64,000 nt of DNA from Neoceratodus forsteri. Lineage: Eukaryota > Chordata > Ceratodontiformes > Ceratodontidae. Positions within the stretch are counted from its first letter, which is position 1. Each line of letters starts with the position of its first letter. Below are positions 1 to 9,908 of this stretch, one piece after another. A program made the position numbers and the translations under genes. The DNA lies in assembly GCA_016271365.2 (NCBI GenBank), contig CM028131.1, positions 285,329,001 to 285,393,000 on the forward strand, read 5' to 3'. The notes beneath the pieces are model-generated. The model had not been told where the DNA came from and ran no database searches. It saw nothing but the letters and a program-made list of their open reading frames with translations.

Positions 1-262
1 TGGAAGGTGATATGATAGAGACCTGTAAGTCCCTCACACAGGAGGGAACATGGTGCAGAAAGGAAATTTCTTTTGAATTAGAAGGAACACCAGGACTAGG
101 GGGCATGCGATGAAGCTGGGAAGGTGGAGTTTAAGAGAGATGTGAGGAAATATTTATTCACTGAAAGTGTGGTAGACACCTCTAACAGACTGGCAGCAGA
201 AGTGGTGGAGGCAAAATCAGCTGGTGGCTTCAAGCATGAGTGGGATAGACATCGGGGTGTAT
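1..262 (+). mobile_element. CR1-type LINE, 3' fragment
   Basis: A decayed end of CR1 ORF2. Translation in mixed frames gives the C-terminal pattern seen in the better-preserved CR1 copies of this window (GDMIET-K near the start, then F-ES-VD and a final W-RH). It matches 21020-21290 and 37290-37560 block by block. The usual tail repeat is missing; the fragment ends where a different repeat begins. It is interrupted by stops and cannot be coding. Confidence 0.8.
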
Positions 263-275
263 CAGAAGTCTTAAT

Positions 276-358
276 TAGAATACTTCAGTCATGAGGTTGT
301 ATGGTTGGAACTGTATGAAGTGTTTGTGCAAACATAAACTTAGGTAGACAGTCTCGCA

Positions 359-396
<38 letters not shown>

Positions 397-540
397 GTCT
401 CGCTCTCTCTCTCTGTCTCACACGTGGACAACTACCCTTTTAAGGTGCTAGGGAACCAGTTTGAGGAGGGTTCAACCTCTAAAGGTGCTAGAGACATAAC
501 ACTCTCTGATAAAAGGTCTCTTAGGAAGAATGGCCAAAGG
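276..540. repeat. Direct repeat, copy 1 (unnamed family)
   Basis: This segment and 762-967 are diverged direct copies of one sequence. Shared blocks include 'catgaagtg' or its variant, the CT-rich tract, 'aaggtgc-agggaacc', 'gaggagggtt-cacctct' and 'ggaagaa'. Copy 1 carries an expanded CTCTGT tract in the middle that is short in copy 2. No open frame is shared, so it is probably non-coding. Family unknown. Confidence 0.65.
353..423. repeat. (CTCTGT)n / CT-rich simple repeat
   Basis: An almost pure C/T tract built from CT and CTCTGT units. It lies inside direct-repeat copy 1, so its expansion postdates the duplication or was lost from copy 2. Confidence 0.9.
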
Positions 541-761
541 CATGCAATCCAAGGAAAGAGAAAGAGAGGAAGATGGAGGAGCACAGAAAATAAGCATCTG
601 AAAGATGCATGGGAATACTCGATTTTATAGTGCTCTGCAGTGGGGAGTGGTATTACTGCCCACTGAACCACTGGCTAAACCTGGGGCTCAGCCTTTATAT
701 TTATTGGACTACTGGACAACTTGAATATGATCATGTATGAGGAGTGGTTGCCAGTGTCTGT

Positions 762-967
762 CAGAATACTTTGGTCATGAGATTGCATGGTGAAACTACT
801 GTACATGAAGTGCTTCTGTAAACCAAACCATTGGTGGACACTCTCTGTCTCTTAGGGATAACCACCCTTTCAAGGTGCAAGGGAACCTTCCGGAGGAGGG
901 TTCCACCTCTAGAGGTGCCAAATGGAGAATACCCTCAGATTAAAGGTCCCATAGGAAGAAGACCAAA
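762..967. repeat. Direct repeat, copy 2 (unnamed family)
   Basis: Partner of 276-540 with the same block order. The CT tract is reduced to a few units, and the spacing between the conserved blocks is otherwise kept. Confidence 0.65.
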
Positions 968-1003
968 AAACTACGGATGATGACTCCTGGGTATGACTTC
1001 CAA

Positions 1004-1005
<2 letters not shown>

Positions 1006-1048
<43 letters not shown>
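1006..1048. repeat. (GA)n microsatellite
   Basis: About 21 GA units without clear interruption. On the minus strand it creates a spurious Leu-Ser open frame. Confidence 0.95.
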
Positions 1049-1049
<1 letters not shown>

Positions 1050-2184
1050 CCACCAGTACATGCCTCCAACCAACCCCAGCTTCTGGGATTTTATCAACTT
1101 AGAGTAAAACGTATTCCCAAACTTTAGGAGAATGTTAACTAACTTTTATGGTCATTGGCATGGAGCAGAGAAAAAAAACTGGATTGGAAACCTCTGGGAA
1201 ACCAAGGCTTAGGTTGCCATCCCTCTTGGCTGTCTTACAAATTAGTGTAATTATGCAGAAGAATCACTATGTGCTATCAGATTAGGAGGTTGCCCAGACA
1301 AGCAACTGTCTATTACCCATTGCTTTGGATTGAAAGGGAACTATGCTAGATCAATCCTTTCATCTTGTATAGGAGACTTCCACCCTTTAAAAGGAGGCAC
1401 TGGACACAGCCCAGTGACAAAGAAGACCGCATTCTCAAGAACGTCCCCCCTTTTTAAGGTGCATGAGCACTTACCAGTATGACCATGATGGAGCCATAAG
1501 GCACATTCCAATGACAAAGGAGTCCACACTCACAAGTGTTCCCCCTTGGTGGAGATTCAGTTAGGCTTTGATGCTAAAGGAGTGTCAGAGCAACAAAGAC
1601 TCTGGGAAAAAGGAGAAGACTGAAATAGAACAGCTGCTTCCAGATTGGTTGCTGAGCTTTTCTTCTCTAAGTGTGAGGCTCATGGATAATCATTGTATTT
1701 GAGCCCTTTAGAGGTGAGGTCCAGAAGTACAAGGAGTAACTAGTAAAGCCTTTAAGGGGTGCTGAGGGAGCATATGAGTAAAGTCCATGTTAGGGTATAA
1801 ATGAAGTCAAGGGCAGGGGCAGGTAGTCATTAGGGTGGCATGAGTATGATGGTATGAATGTATAGGGCATAACCTGAAATGAGAACATATATGAATATAC
1901 AGAACGTAGCTCAGTATAGAGTCCTAAGCATGAATACGACACTATAGATGAATAGGGCAGAACCCTATGATTACATGGTATGAATGTTGGGCTATGAGGA
2001 GAGAAGCTGAGCAACCACCTGGGCAGGCAGGTGGACATCACTTTGGATGGTAATAGCAGATGGAAGGTGCAAGCCTGGATCAAAAATGAGCCTGTGGCTT
2101 CTAGAGCCTGCTGAGCATCAATTGAGAGCCAGGTAAAAAACACCAGTTATTCCCCTCATCTCATGAATTCCTGCTGGCAAAGCT
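1049..2184. other. Unassigned intergenic DNA
   Basis: No gene or recognisable transposon. Around 1850-2000 a loose repetition of 'atgaat' and 'atagggca'-like words suggests an old decayed tandem array, but the units are too diverged to define. Confidence 0.4.
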
Positions 2185-4850
2185 ATCCCTCCCCTCCACT
2201 CTCCCCATCTTTGTCGGCGTTATCTATGCCTCCCCCAAGCTCTCTTCCTCTTCCTCTTCCCTGATAAAGTCCCTCTCATCTCTCATCTCTCACGCTGTCT
2301 CCATTGAGGTCATCCTCCTTGGGGCTTCTACTTAAATTGAGTCTCCCCTGCTTCCAAGCCCACTCTTTACAAGACTGAGTCCTTGAACCTCCCACAGTTA
2401 ATCACTGAACACACCCAACTCAAGCCATACTCCCCTAACCACTCCCTACTGGAGTGGGTGCTCTCCTCCCACTCCCACCATATTAGAACTGCAGGCATTT
2501 TCCTAGATGCCTTCAGCTACCACTGCCTAACCTACTGTCAGGAAAGTGTGTCTCCCTCAATCTGCCCCCAAATACATTTGGTTTAGGCCTCCCAGGTGAA
2601 TTGACACTGACGCCCTCCTAACTTACCTTGCTGTCTCTGATTGGTGGCCAGTGTACTTAGTCCCTGACATTGATTCAGCCCTGTCTCTCTTCATGGGTAT
2701 TTTCAACAATACCTGGAATATCCATGCCCCCCTCAGAAAGGCCAGGGTTAAATTCTTTCACCACCTGTGGGTCACAGATGACCTTATTGACTTGTGCAAG
2801 TCCTGGGACCTTGTGTGGGCATGCTTTAAATCCTTCCAATCTCTGGCTGACCTCCAGTCTTACAGGTCACTCAGGAACACCTTTACAAAGACTGTTTGCA
2901 TAGCTAAGGCCCACTATTTCATGGCTAACCTCCAATCCAGTATCTCCTCCCCCTCTAAATTTTGGAAGGTTATCTACTCTGTATTTGATTCCTGCAGCCC
3001 AGTCCCCCCCCACCCTTCTGGTGTATGCCTCACTGGTCTCCGACCCCCACTCCGTTGCTGCTCTTTTTAACTAATTCTTCACAATCTGTACTCCTTCCTG
3101 TCACCTTCCTCCTGATACCACTATCTCACCCATGCCCCAATCATCTGATGGCTTCCTCTTCTCTCCTGTCTCCTTCCAGGAAGTCTACCTAGTCTTCATG
3201 TCACTCAACCCCTCCAAGTCCAGCCCTGATGATCTGGACCCCAAGCTCCTATGAATCTCTGCACCAGCCATTGCCCTCCCTCCCTCTCTCTCACCTTCTG
3301 ATCCTATCATTTTCCCTTGATGCTGTTTCTTAGGCCTGGAAAATTGCTAAGGTTCTGCCTCTGCACAAGGGGAGTGACCCCTCCACCCCAAGCAACTACA
3401 GGTCAATATCACTTCTCCCGTCTCTTGCTAAACTCTAAGAATCTATTGTCTGCTCTAGGCTTGCTGACTTCCTTACCTGTTCAAACCTCCTCTCTCTCTT
3501 CCAGTCTGGTTTTAGGAAGAACCATTCCACTGTGACATCCCTGCTGCATGTAACTGATGCTATCCTCACCGAGATGGATCAGGGACACATCACTGCAGCC
3601 ATCTTCAATTATTTAGCCAAAGCTTTCTACTCTATGTCCCACCCACTCCTACTGAACAAGGTGAACTCAGCAGGCCTGTATGCATCCACTGTGGCCTCAT
3701 TCCATTCGTATCTTATATTCAGGTGGATGGTGTCCTGTTCTCCCTTCCCAATCCTTGCAGGGGGTCCCACAAGGCTCCATCCTAGGCCAATCCTTTTACC
3801 TATTTTTCTGAATGATTTCCCCACTGTATGTGTCACTTCACATAACCACATGTGTGCAAATGACTCGGTTACCTGCACTTCTGGCCCCTTAACCTCAGCT
3901 GTGGAGCTCCCACCCTAGCATGACTTCCACAATGTGTTGTGCTGGTTCCAGGCTAACCAGCCCAAGGTAAACACTAAGAAGATTATCTCCATGACCTTTG
4001 GCACTAGCCAGAAATTGCCAAGGCTCTTCCCTTCCCCTGTCTTCTCCACATTTGATGGCACCCACCTTGACGCTGTCCCTGCTTTCAAATACCTTGGAGT
4101 CTAGCTTGATAGAAAGCTCAGTTTCTCTGTCCATGTTGACACCATCCACATCAAACTTCACCCCAAGCTCAGCACCTTGTATTGTAACAAGGACTGCCTC
4201 TCCCCCCAGGTCTGCTGGAAGTTGGTTACTAAAATGATCCTCCTGGTATTTGATTACCCTGATGTGGTCTATAGCACTGCTCTCACCTCTTCCCTAGCCA
4301 GACTGGACACCCTCTGCAATTCCTTCTGTGTCATTTTGCCAACTCACCACCTTGCACTCACCATTGTTCTCTTTATTCTTCCCTTTTCATCCTCCCTCTA
4401 CCTCAATGTTGCCTGTCCTATTATACCTACTTTATTGTCAAATACTGGTTTGGCTTCCTTCCCTCTTACCTCTCCTCCTCTTACACTCTAGTCAATAGAG
4501 ACTCCCAACTTTTCATCATTCCTCATCCTCAGTCATTTGCTGACCAAGATGCATTCTTCTACTGTTTTCCTTCCCTCTGCAACCTCCTGCCCCTTCCCCT
4601 TCATCGCTCCCCTTTCCTCCATGCCTTTAGATGCATGCAGAGGTCTACTCCTGCTCCTCCTATACTTGTCACCCCTTTTCATGTATCCTTTCCACACTCT
4701 CCTCACAGCCTCCCCAGCTTCCCCTTTTCATTCCTATTACTCACCTAACTGGGCCTGATATGCTCTTAGCTCCCTGCTTGCTCTCCAATATGTTGGTGCA
4801 CCATTTCGATGCTCTCTAGCACACATTGTTCACTTCAGCCATGTATATAG
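2185..4850 (+). pseudogene. Non-LTR retrotransposon ORF2 relic (family R, copy R1)
   Basis: A long decayed ORF2 of a Jockey-superfamily LINE, broadly L2/CR1/Rex-like. Order: endonuclease end (2190-2590, with residues like GVIYASPK and HSLLEWVL), linker (2650-3060), then reverse transcriptase (3250-4250). RT landmarks are a gap-scarred FRKNHSTVT fingers motif near 3515, a KAFYSM palm motif near 3620, a damaged YADD (CANDS) near 3855 and a KYLGV motif near 4090. The C-terminal domain runs to about 4820 in broken frames. There are many stops and frameshifts. The 3' UTR seems to resume at 5586 after DNA-element insertions. The exact clade needs a phylogeny. Confidence 0.75.
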
Positions 4851-4861
4851 AGAATAATGCA

Positions 4862-4981
4862 TATGTAGTAAGTTGATATGCATCTTTTTTTCACACCTAA
4901 GGTGTGTGATAATAGAGACGGTTTCACTATGATCATACACCGAGGGTGTGAACAAAAAAATGCATATCAACCTACTACATA
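4862..4981. mobile_element. Foldback / palindromic MITE
   Basis: Two arms of about 49 bp, 4862-4910 and 4932-4981, are inverted copies (roughly 85% match by eye) around a 21-nt loop. The arms begin 'tatgtagta' and contain 'gttgatatgcat' and 'cacac' blocks. It sits between the coding end of R1 and its 3' UTR, so it is probably a small non-autonomous DNA element. No clear target duplication was found. Confidence 0.7.
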
Positions 4982-4993
4982 GGTTTTATTTTT

Positions 4994-5585
4994 TATAATA
5001 ACTGGTGCAGAAAGATTGTGTTACCTTATGGTCGTAGCTTCCAATTGGGTAAAGTTGATGGGTCAAGTAAATCACAATCGGGTTGAAATAAAGCAAACAA
5101 ATATATATCAAACAACTAGAAAACATTTTTTTTCAGTTTAAATCATATGCCCAAGTCCTTCGGCTTCAGTGTGTGTTGTTTCGTCATCTCGATGGGTCAG
5201 GGGTCATTCCAGTCACTGTGGAAATGAGGTGAAAGTTCATGCCGGCTATGGAAATGATAAGGGTTAGTCGGGGAAAGTACATGCTTAGTGGAGAGTTTTT
5301 CAACTGGTAAATACTTGAAATGATTACACTTTCTGATTTGGATCTGTACATTTCGTTTTAAATGGAGGTTGTGCAGTGAGTTTGAATCTATGCTTGGAGA
5401 ACCATCTTGTAGTGCCACAATCTGTTTAGACAGGAATGCAAGTACTGCAGGCTACTCGGCGCGAGACTGTAAAAGTCGTATCAACTCGCAGGTTGATACG
5501 ACTTTTTTCGTATCAACCTGCGGGTTGATACGACTTTTTACAGTACTTGAAAATGGGTTGATAACGGGGGTCACCAGTTATTATA
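4994..5585. mobile_element. Non-autonomous DNA element with 14-bp TIRs
   Basis: A perfect 14-bp inverted repeat (tataataactggtg at 4994-5007; its complement at 5572-5585) bounds 592 bp. The interior has no credible ORF. Near the right end lies a nested palindrome (5467-5543). It abuts the 4862-4981 foldback and separates the R1 body from its 3' end. The outer TATA could be a target duplication rather than part of the repeat. Superfamily not determined. Confidence 0.6.
5467..5543. repeat. Nested double palindrome
   Basis: The whole 77 bp is nearly its own reverse complement. Each half (5475-5502 and 5508-5534) is also a separate 27-28 bp palindrome built on 'gtcgtatcaac' and its complement. 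It could fold as one long hairpin or as two adjacent ones (cruciform). Confidence 0.9.
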
Positions 5586-5757
5586 TTACCATTCATAGCT
5601 CTGTCAGCGAAATTTATATTTTTGTATGCTGCACTTTGGATGCTTATAACTGCTCTTCATGTATGTACCTCCATTTTTCCCTGCCTCTGGGTCACACCTG
5701 GAAATGAGCCTTGGCTCAGTCTGCCTTTCCCAGTTATCAAATTTTAAATAAATAAAT
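5586..5757 (+). mobile_element. R1 3' end with TAAA tail
   Basis: The stretch 5690-5757 parallels the end of R2 (9510-9572): a 'gtca-gcctg-aaatg' block, a 'cag-tatcaaa' block and a short (TAAA)n tail. It is taken as the 3' UTR of the element whose ORF2 lies at 2185-4850, separated by the foldback insertions. Confidence 0.6.
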
Positions 5758-5759
5758 AA

Positions 5760-6404
5760 AAGCCCTACAAGGAAAGATTGAGTGATCTCAACATGTACAG
5801 CTTGGAAGAGACGAGAGTGAGAGGGGAGATGATAGAAACCTACAAGCACCTCATAATAGTCAACGTGGTGCAGGAGGGGAGTGTCTTCTAAATGAGAAAC
5901 AACACCAGGAACAGAGGGCATGGCATGATGCTGGGGCAGGGATTAAGAGGGATGTGAGGAAGCACTACTTCATTAAATAGAGTGGTAGATGCCTGGAATA
6001 GATTGCCAGTGGAAGTGTTGGAGATGAAAACAGTAGGGAACTTCAAGCATGTATGGGGTAGAACAGGGGAATACAATCAAGTCTGCTGCCATTCTGCCCA
6101 CTATATATAATGGTCGGCATACTGGTATACATTGCGCTAAGTGGGGGAGGGGTATCAGCAACCAGCACGTATTACAAAACCATATAAACTATACAAAACT
6201 CTACAAAACCACACAAACTAATGAAACAAAAAGTGATCACTGCATAAGAGTTTATTACAGAAAACAGGTAGGATGGAGGGAGGCTCGCCAAAGCAGAGAC
6301 CAGTTAGGGCCTGCGGAGACAGACTAGGCAAGGACCATCTGGGCAAACTGGCTGGGCCAAGTGGTGCTTTTCTGCTGACAAATTCTATGTTTCTGTGTTT
6401 CTGT
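5760..6404 (+). mobile_element. CR1 3' fragment
   Basis: 5760-6068 matches the C-terminal part of CR1 ORF2 (RGEMIETYKHL near 5817, then a stop-ridden tail). 6310-6404 matches the CR1 3' UTR ending in 'ctatgtttctgtgtttctg'. The middle (6069-6309) does not match other copies and is probably a separate AT-rich insertion. Confidence 0.75.
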
Positions 6405-6457
6405 GAGTTAAACAATTTGTTTTATGAGACTGCAATACCGGTGCTTTGCTACTATAG

Positions 6458-6974
6458 TGTGACGTTGTGGTGTTAGTTTGACACTAGGACCCTTACTTTC
6501 TATTCAGGTTTGCCACTAGGACCCTTACCTTCTCTTCAGGATTGTCACGCCCATCTCTCGATGTTCTGGCAGATGGTGTCTTGCTGGCCCAGATGAATAG
6601 AAAATAAAGTAGAAAAACTGTTTCATTCTGCACACGGAACTTCAGCACACCATGAGGCAATGCCTCAGATTGATGGGTTTCCTAGCCCTGTGTTGCAGTA
6701 AATGACATGTCATAAAATACTGCAGTAAAAAAGGGCTTACCTGTCATTCAGTTACACTGTTCCCTACAGCATACTGCAACATTTTGCAATATACTGCAGT
6801 ATTAGCGCATTACATCCTGGCTGGTGCCATTGTATGATAAGGCACTGCCTGGCAGTGTAACAATTTATATAAACAATGAGTGTTCTGAATTTTCTTAAAA
6901 GGGCATCACCTAACATTAAACCCAATGCTTAATTGTATTTGATATCACCCCTGGAGTCATAAAAGTGAGTACCA
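6458..6974 (-). mobile_element. Solo LTR-like copy
   Basis: Its blocks recur in order in the split LTR of the gypsy element: 6458-6620 with 28160-28297, 6621-6660 with 31272-31340, 6835-6868 with 31360-31393 and 6870-6974 with 31980-32071. Ends are TG and CA. No internal gypsy sequence flanks it, so it fits a solo LTR left by recombination. About 150 bp (roughly 6680-6830) have no match in the other copy. No convincing target duplication. Confidence 0.6.
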
Positions 6975-7261
6975 CTAATACAAACAATATTAAAATGGTG
7001 CAATACATGAAAACAGTTGAGAACAATATCAAGCATAACATGAAACACCCTGACCATCAGAGTACTCCACTGCTGGGGGGGTGCAGAAAAGAGTTTGGAG
7101 GCTACAATGGTGACCAGTCAGAGTAGTACTAGGGAAGGGGGAAACACCATAGTGGCCTGAAGCTTGATCAGAGTGACAAGTTCCAGAGCGCAGGGAAGGG
7201 AGAAAGGAAAAGAGGGGAAGGGTAGCAGCCAGGGGCATTGCTATGCCTGGGCCTCAGAGGC
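6975..7261. other. Unassigned DNA
   Basis: Nothing recognised between the LTR-like copy and R2. Purine-rich at 7190-7225. Confidence 0.4.
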
Positions 7262-7850
7262 TTCAGCCCGGAATGTTTTCATTAGCTAATGACATAATAC
7301 TCTACACCAGCTCTCACAGTGAATCTGAGATCAACTCACAACTGGATGTCGACTTTGGAAGACTACAGTCCTGGCTTACACAAAATAGTCTCATCCTAAA
7401 TGTTAGCAAGACCCAGGTTATGCTATTTGGGTCCGCACCTAAGCTCAGATCCTGCAGCACTGGCCTTACCATCAAATGCTCTGATGGCTGTCTGCTCTCT
7501 ACCACCAACTCTTTCAAATACCTTGGTGTTATTCTGGACCCTGCCATCAATTTCAATCTGCACATCACAAATGTCTGCAAGACTGTCAACGCCAAACTCG
7601 GTCTAGCCTACAAGATTTAATATTCTCTGACTCCTGCTACCAGACTTGCCATAGCTAAGGGTATCCTGTTTCCCAGTCTCATATATGGTCTTACCCCATA
7701 CTACAAGTCTAGCGCTTCCAGCCTGGACAAATGGAATGTGTCATACAACAATATACTGTATGTCGGTTTGCACTCTCCGCTCCCAAAATGACTCACCACT
7801 GCTCTCTATATATTGTACTAAATTGGTTGCCTCTGGGAAAGTTCATTAGG
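7262..7850 (+). pseudogene. Family R LINE, RT C-terminal part (R2, first segment)
   Basis: A 125-codon open frame starts at 7243 and enters RT sequence at about 7262. It begins with a damaged YADD motif (LANDIILY) and continues through LNVSKTQVMLFG and FKYLGVILDP, conserved in L2/Rex-like RTs downstream of the catalytic aspartates. A further frame holds THHCSLY and NWLPLG, typical of the C-terminal domain. The element is cut by the L2 insertion and resumes at 8904. Confidence 0.75.
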
Positions 7851-8903
7851 CATTACAGTGTGGGTTTTCACTGCTATGCAGATGATACCCAACTGTATAT
7901 GTCCTTTGCCCCTGGAACACAGGACACCGTGGACGTGCTTAACAACTGCCTGGCTGAGATAAAGGACTAGATGTCCTCCAGCTGGTTGTGACTGAACCGC
8001 AACAAAACGGTGGCCCTGGTGATTGAGCTGGGTCATGGGCATGATCAGTGCCTCCGAAGCAGTTACAGGATTGTTCCTGAGATCTGCTCCATTGATGGCC
8101 TCTCCTGGGGTGCAGAATCTTGGCATTATCATGGATGATAGATAGACACTTGAAGCTCGGGTGTCATCTGTTGTCCAAAGTGGTTTTTACACTTGAGGAA
8201 TATCGCCAGGGTTAAACCCCTAGTTCCGCTCGAAGATCTGACATTACTGGTACATGCCTTTGTAACATCCAGGCTTGATTACTGTAATGCTCAATACTTC
8301 TGGGTCACTGGATGGACCTTCCACCGACTGCAGCAGATGCAGAACGCTGCGGCCAGGTTACTGACTTGCCTGTCTAGGTCTAGTCATGTGTCCCCAGTCC
8401 TGTGAGCTCTGCGCTGGCTGCCTGTCAGGTGGAGGATCATCTTCAAGGTGGGCTTTCTCACCTACAAGGCCCTATATGGACTGGGCCCTGGCTACCTGGC
8501 TGATCTGACACCTGTTACCTCTGTCCATACCCTCTGCTCCTCGACTAGGGGCCTCCTTGTTATTCCCAGGGCCAGATTAAAAATGCCTGGCAAATGTGCT
8601 TTTGGTGTTGCCGGTCCGGCCCTATGAAACTCCCTTCCAGCTTGGGTCAGGGAGGCCCCGATGGTCAAGATGTTTAAAAAGGGACTAAAACCTAATTTAT
8701 TTTGTTTGGCCTTCGCTGATGAAGGTGATTGACCAGCACTAGTCTAATTTTAGGCACTAGTTAATTTTAGATATTGTAGTATGTTATTGTTTTAAAAATG
8801 TGTATGTTGTATGTGCTATGTATATACCTGCGTTACCCTACTTGTCTTATGTAAGGCGCCCAGAGCCTCAAGGATTGGGTGCCATATAAATAAACTTGCC
8901 TTG
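7851..8903 (+). mobile_element. L2 LINE, 5'-truncated
   Basis: Starts inside the RT domain just before the catalytic motif (FHCYADDTQLY near 7868). It continues through a frame with VTSRLDYCNA near 8265 and QMQNAAARLLT near 8335, standard L2 motifs. It ends with the L2-type 3' UTR 'aaggcgcccagagcct' and 'atataaataaa'. Flanked by a 6-bp duplication ATTAGG (7845-7850 and 8904-8909). Several stops; not functional. Confidence 0.88.
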
Positions 8904-9572
8904 ATTAGGTTGGCTGTTCCCTCCCTCTTGCTGCCTACTAGCACTTGGATGCATGATTGACAACATTATAAGGTCCACTAAACCAGCTGCCCTTGTAGTT
9001 TTGATGACCCCTCAGGGTCAGTCTTACCCCTGCGCACCTGTGCCCAATCTCTCCTGGTGGTCCCAAGATGATCCACCAACATGGGTGAGCAAGCCTTTGT
9101 TACCTTCACTCTCAGAATCTGGAATGTCCTCTCATCCCACATCAGAGCTGCGCAGTCCCATTTCTGTTTCAAGCAAGCACTTTATAAGTTCCTAAGTGAC
9201 TCCAATTTCTGCACCTGCAACTAACCCCAGATTTCCCCTCTATCGATAGTACATCCTTGTTCTTCTCACCCTACATGCCTTTGAACTCCTTCCTACCTAG
9301 TGCCCCCCCCCCATCTTCTACTGATTGGGTAATTGCACTCAATATTCCCCTGCACTGTGATTATCTTAACTTATTCTCTACGTCTAAGCTCATAGCTTCA
9401 TGTTTTGTGCCTATACTGTATTGCTCAAAAAGAAATGTTATGTATACCATGTTGTTTACTACTGTCTGATTGTCTCTGCTGTTTTACCATTGTTTTGTAA
9501 CCTCCCAGGTCATGCCTGAAAATGGACATTGTTTTGCCTAGTGCACTTACCCGGTCAACAAAAACTAAATAA
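8904..9572 (+). mobile_element. Family R LINE, C-terminus and 3' UTR (R2, second segment)
   Basis: Continues R2 after the L2. A broken frame at 9085-9195 gives a LRIWNVLSSHIR pattern followed by F-QALYKFL, the end of the ORF2 C-terminal domain. The 3' UTR ends in 'aactaaataaataaatat'. Confidence 0.7.
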
Positions 9573-9908
9573 ATAAATATTAGCCCTGAATCTCTTCTCA
9601 GTAGAACAACTGAAATTAATCTTTTTTATAAAAATATCTATGGCTTACTCCAGCCTTTGAGGTCTTGGGCCTGGGATCATTTGTTACCCTAACAAAGCTT
9701 CTGGTAGCAGCTGGAGATTACCCATAACTAGGAATGTATGCAGAACATGAAAACTGTGAATTGGAAGCCTCTTTGTGGAGAGGACACGTTAGCGCAGTTT
9801 ATGCATTATTCAGTACCATTAGCAAAAAGGACATTTACTGCAGAAGAACAATTAAGCACAGACAGTGAGAAATACCATCTTTAATAGAACCATTAGTACC
9901 AAGAACCG
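9573..9908. other. Unassigned DNA
   Basis: No gene, repeat match or strong structure seen. Confidence 0.4.

Noticed and set aside
909..1097. Minus-strand ORF with a hydrophobic Leu-Ser segment resembling a membrane helix
   Set aside because: It is the translation of the GA microsatellite at 1006-1048.
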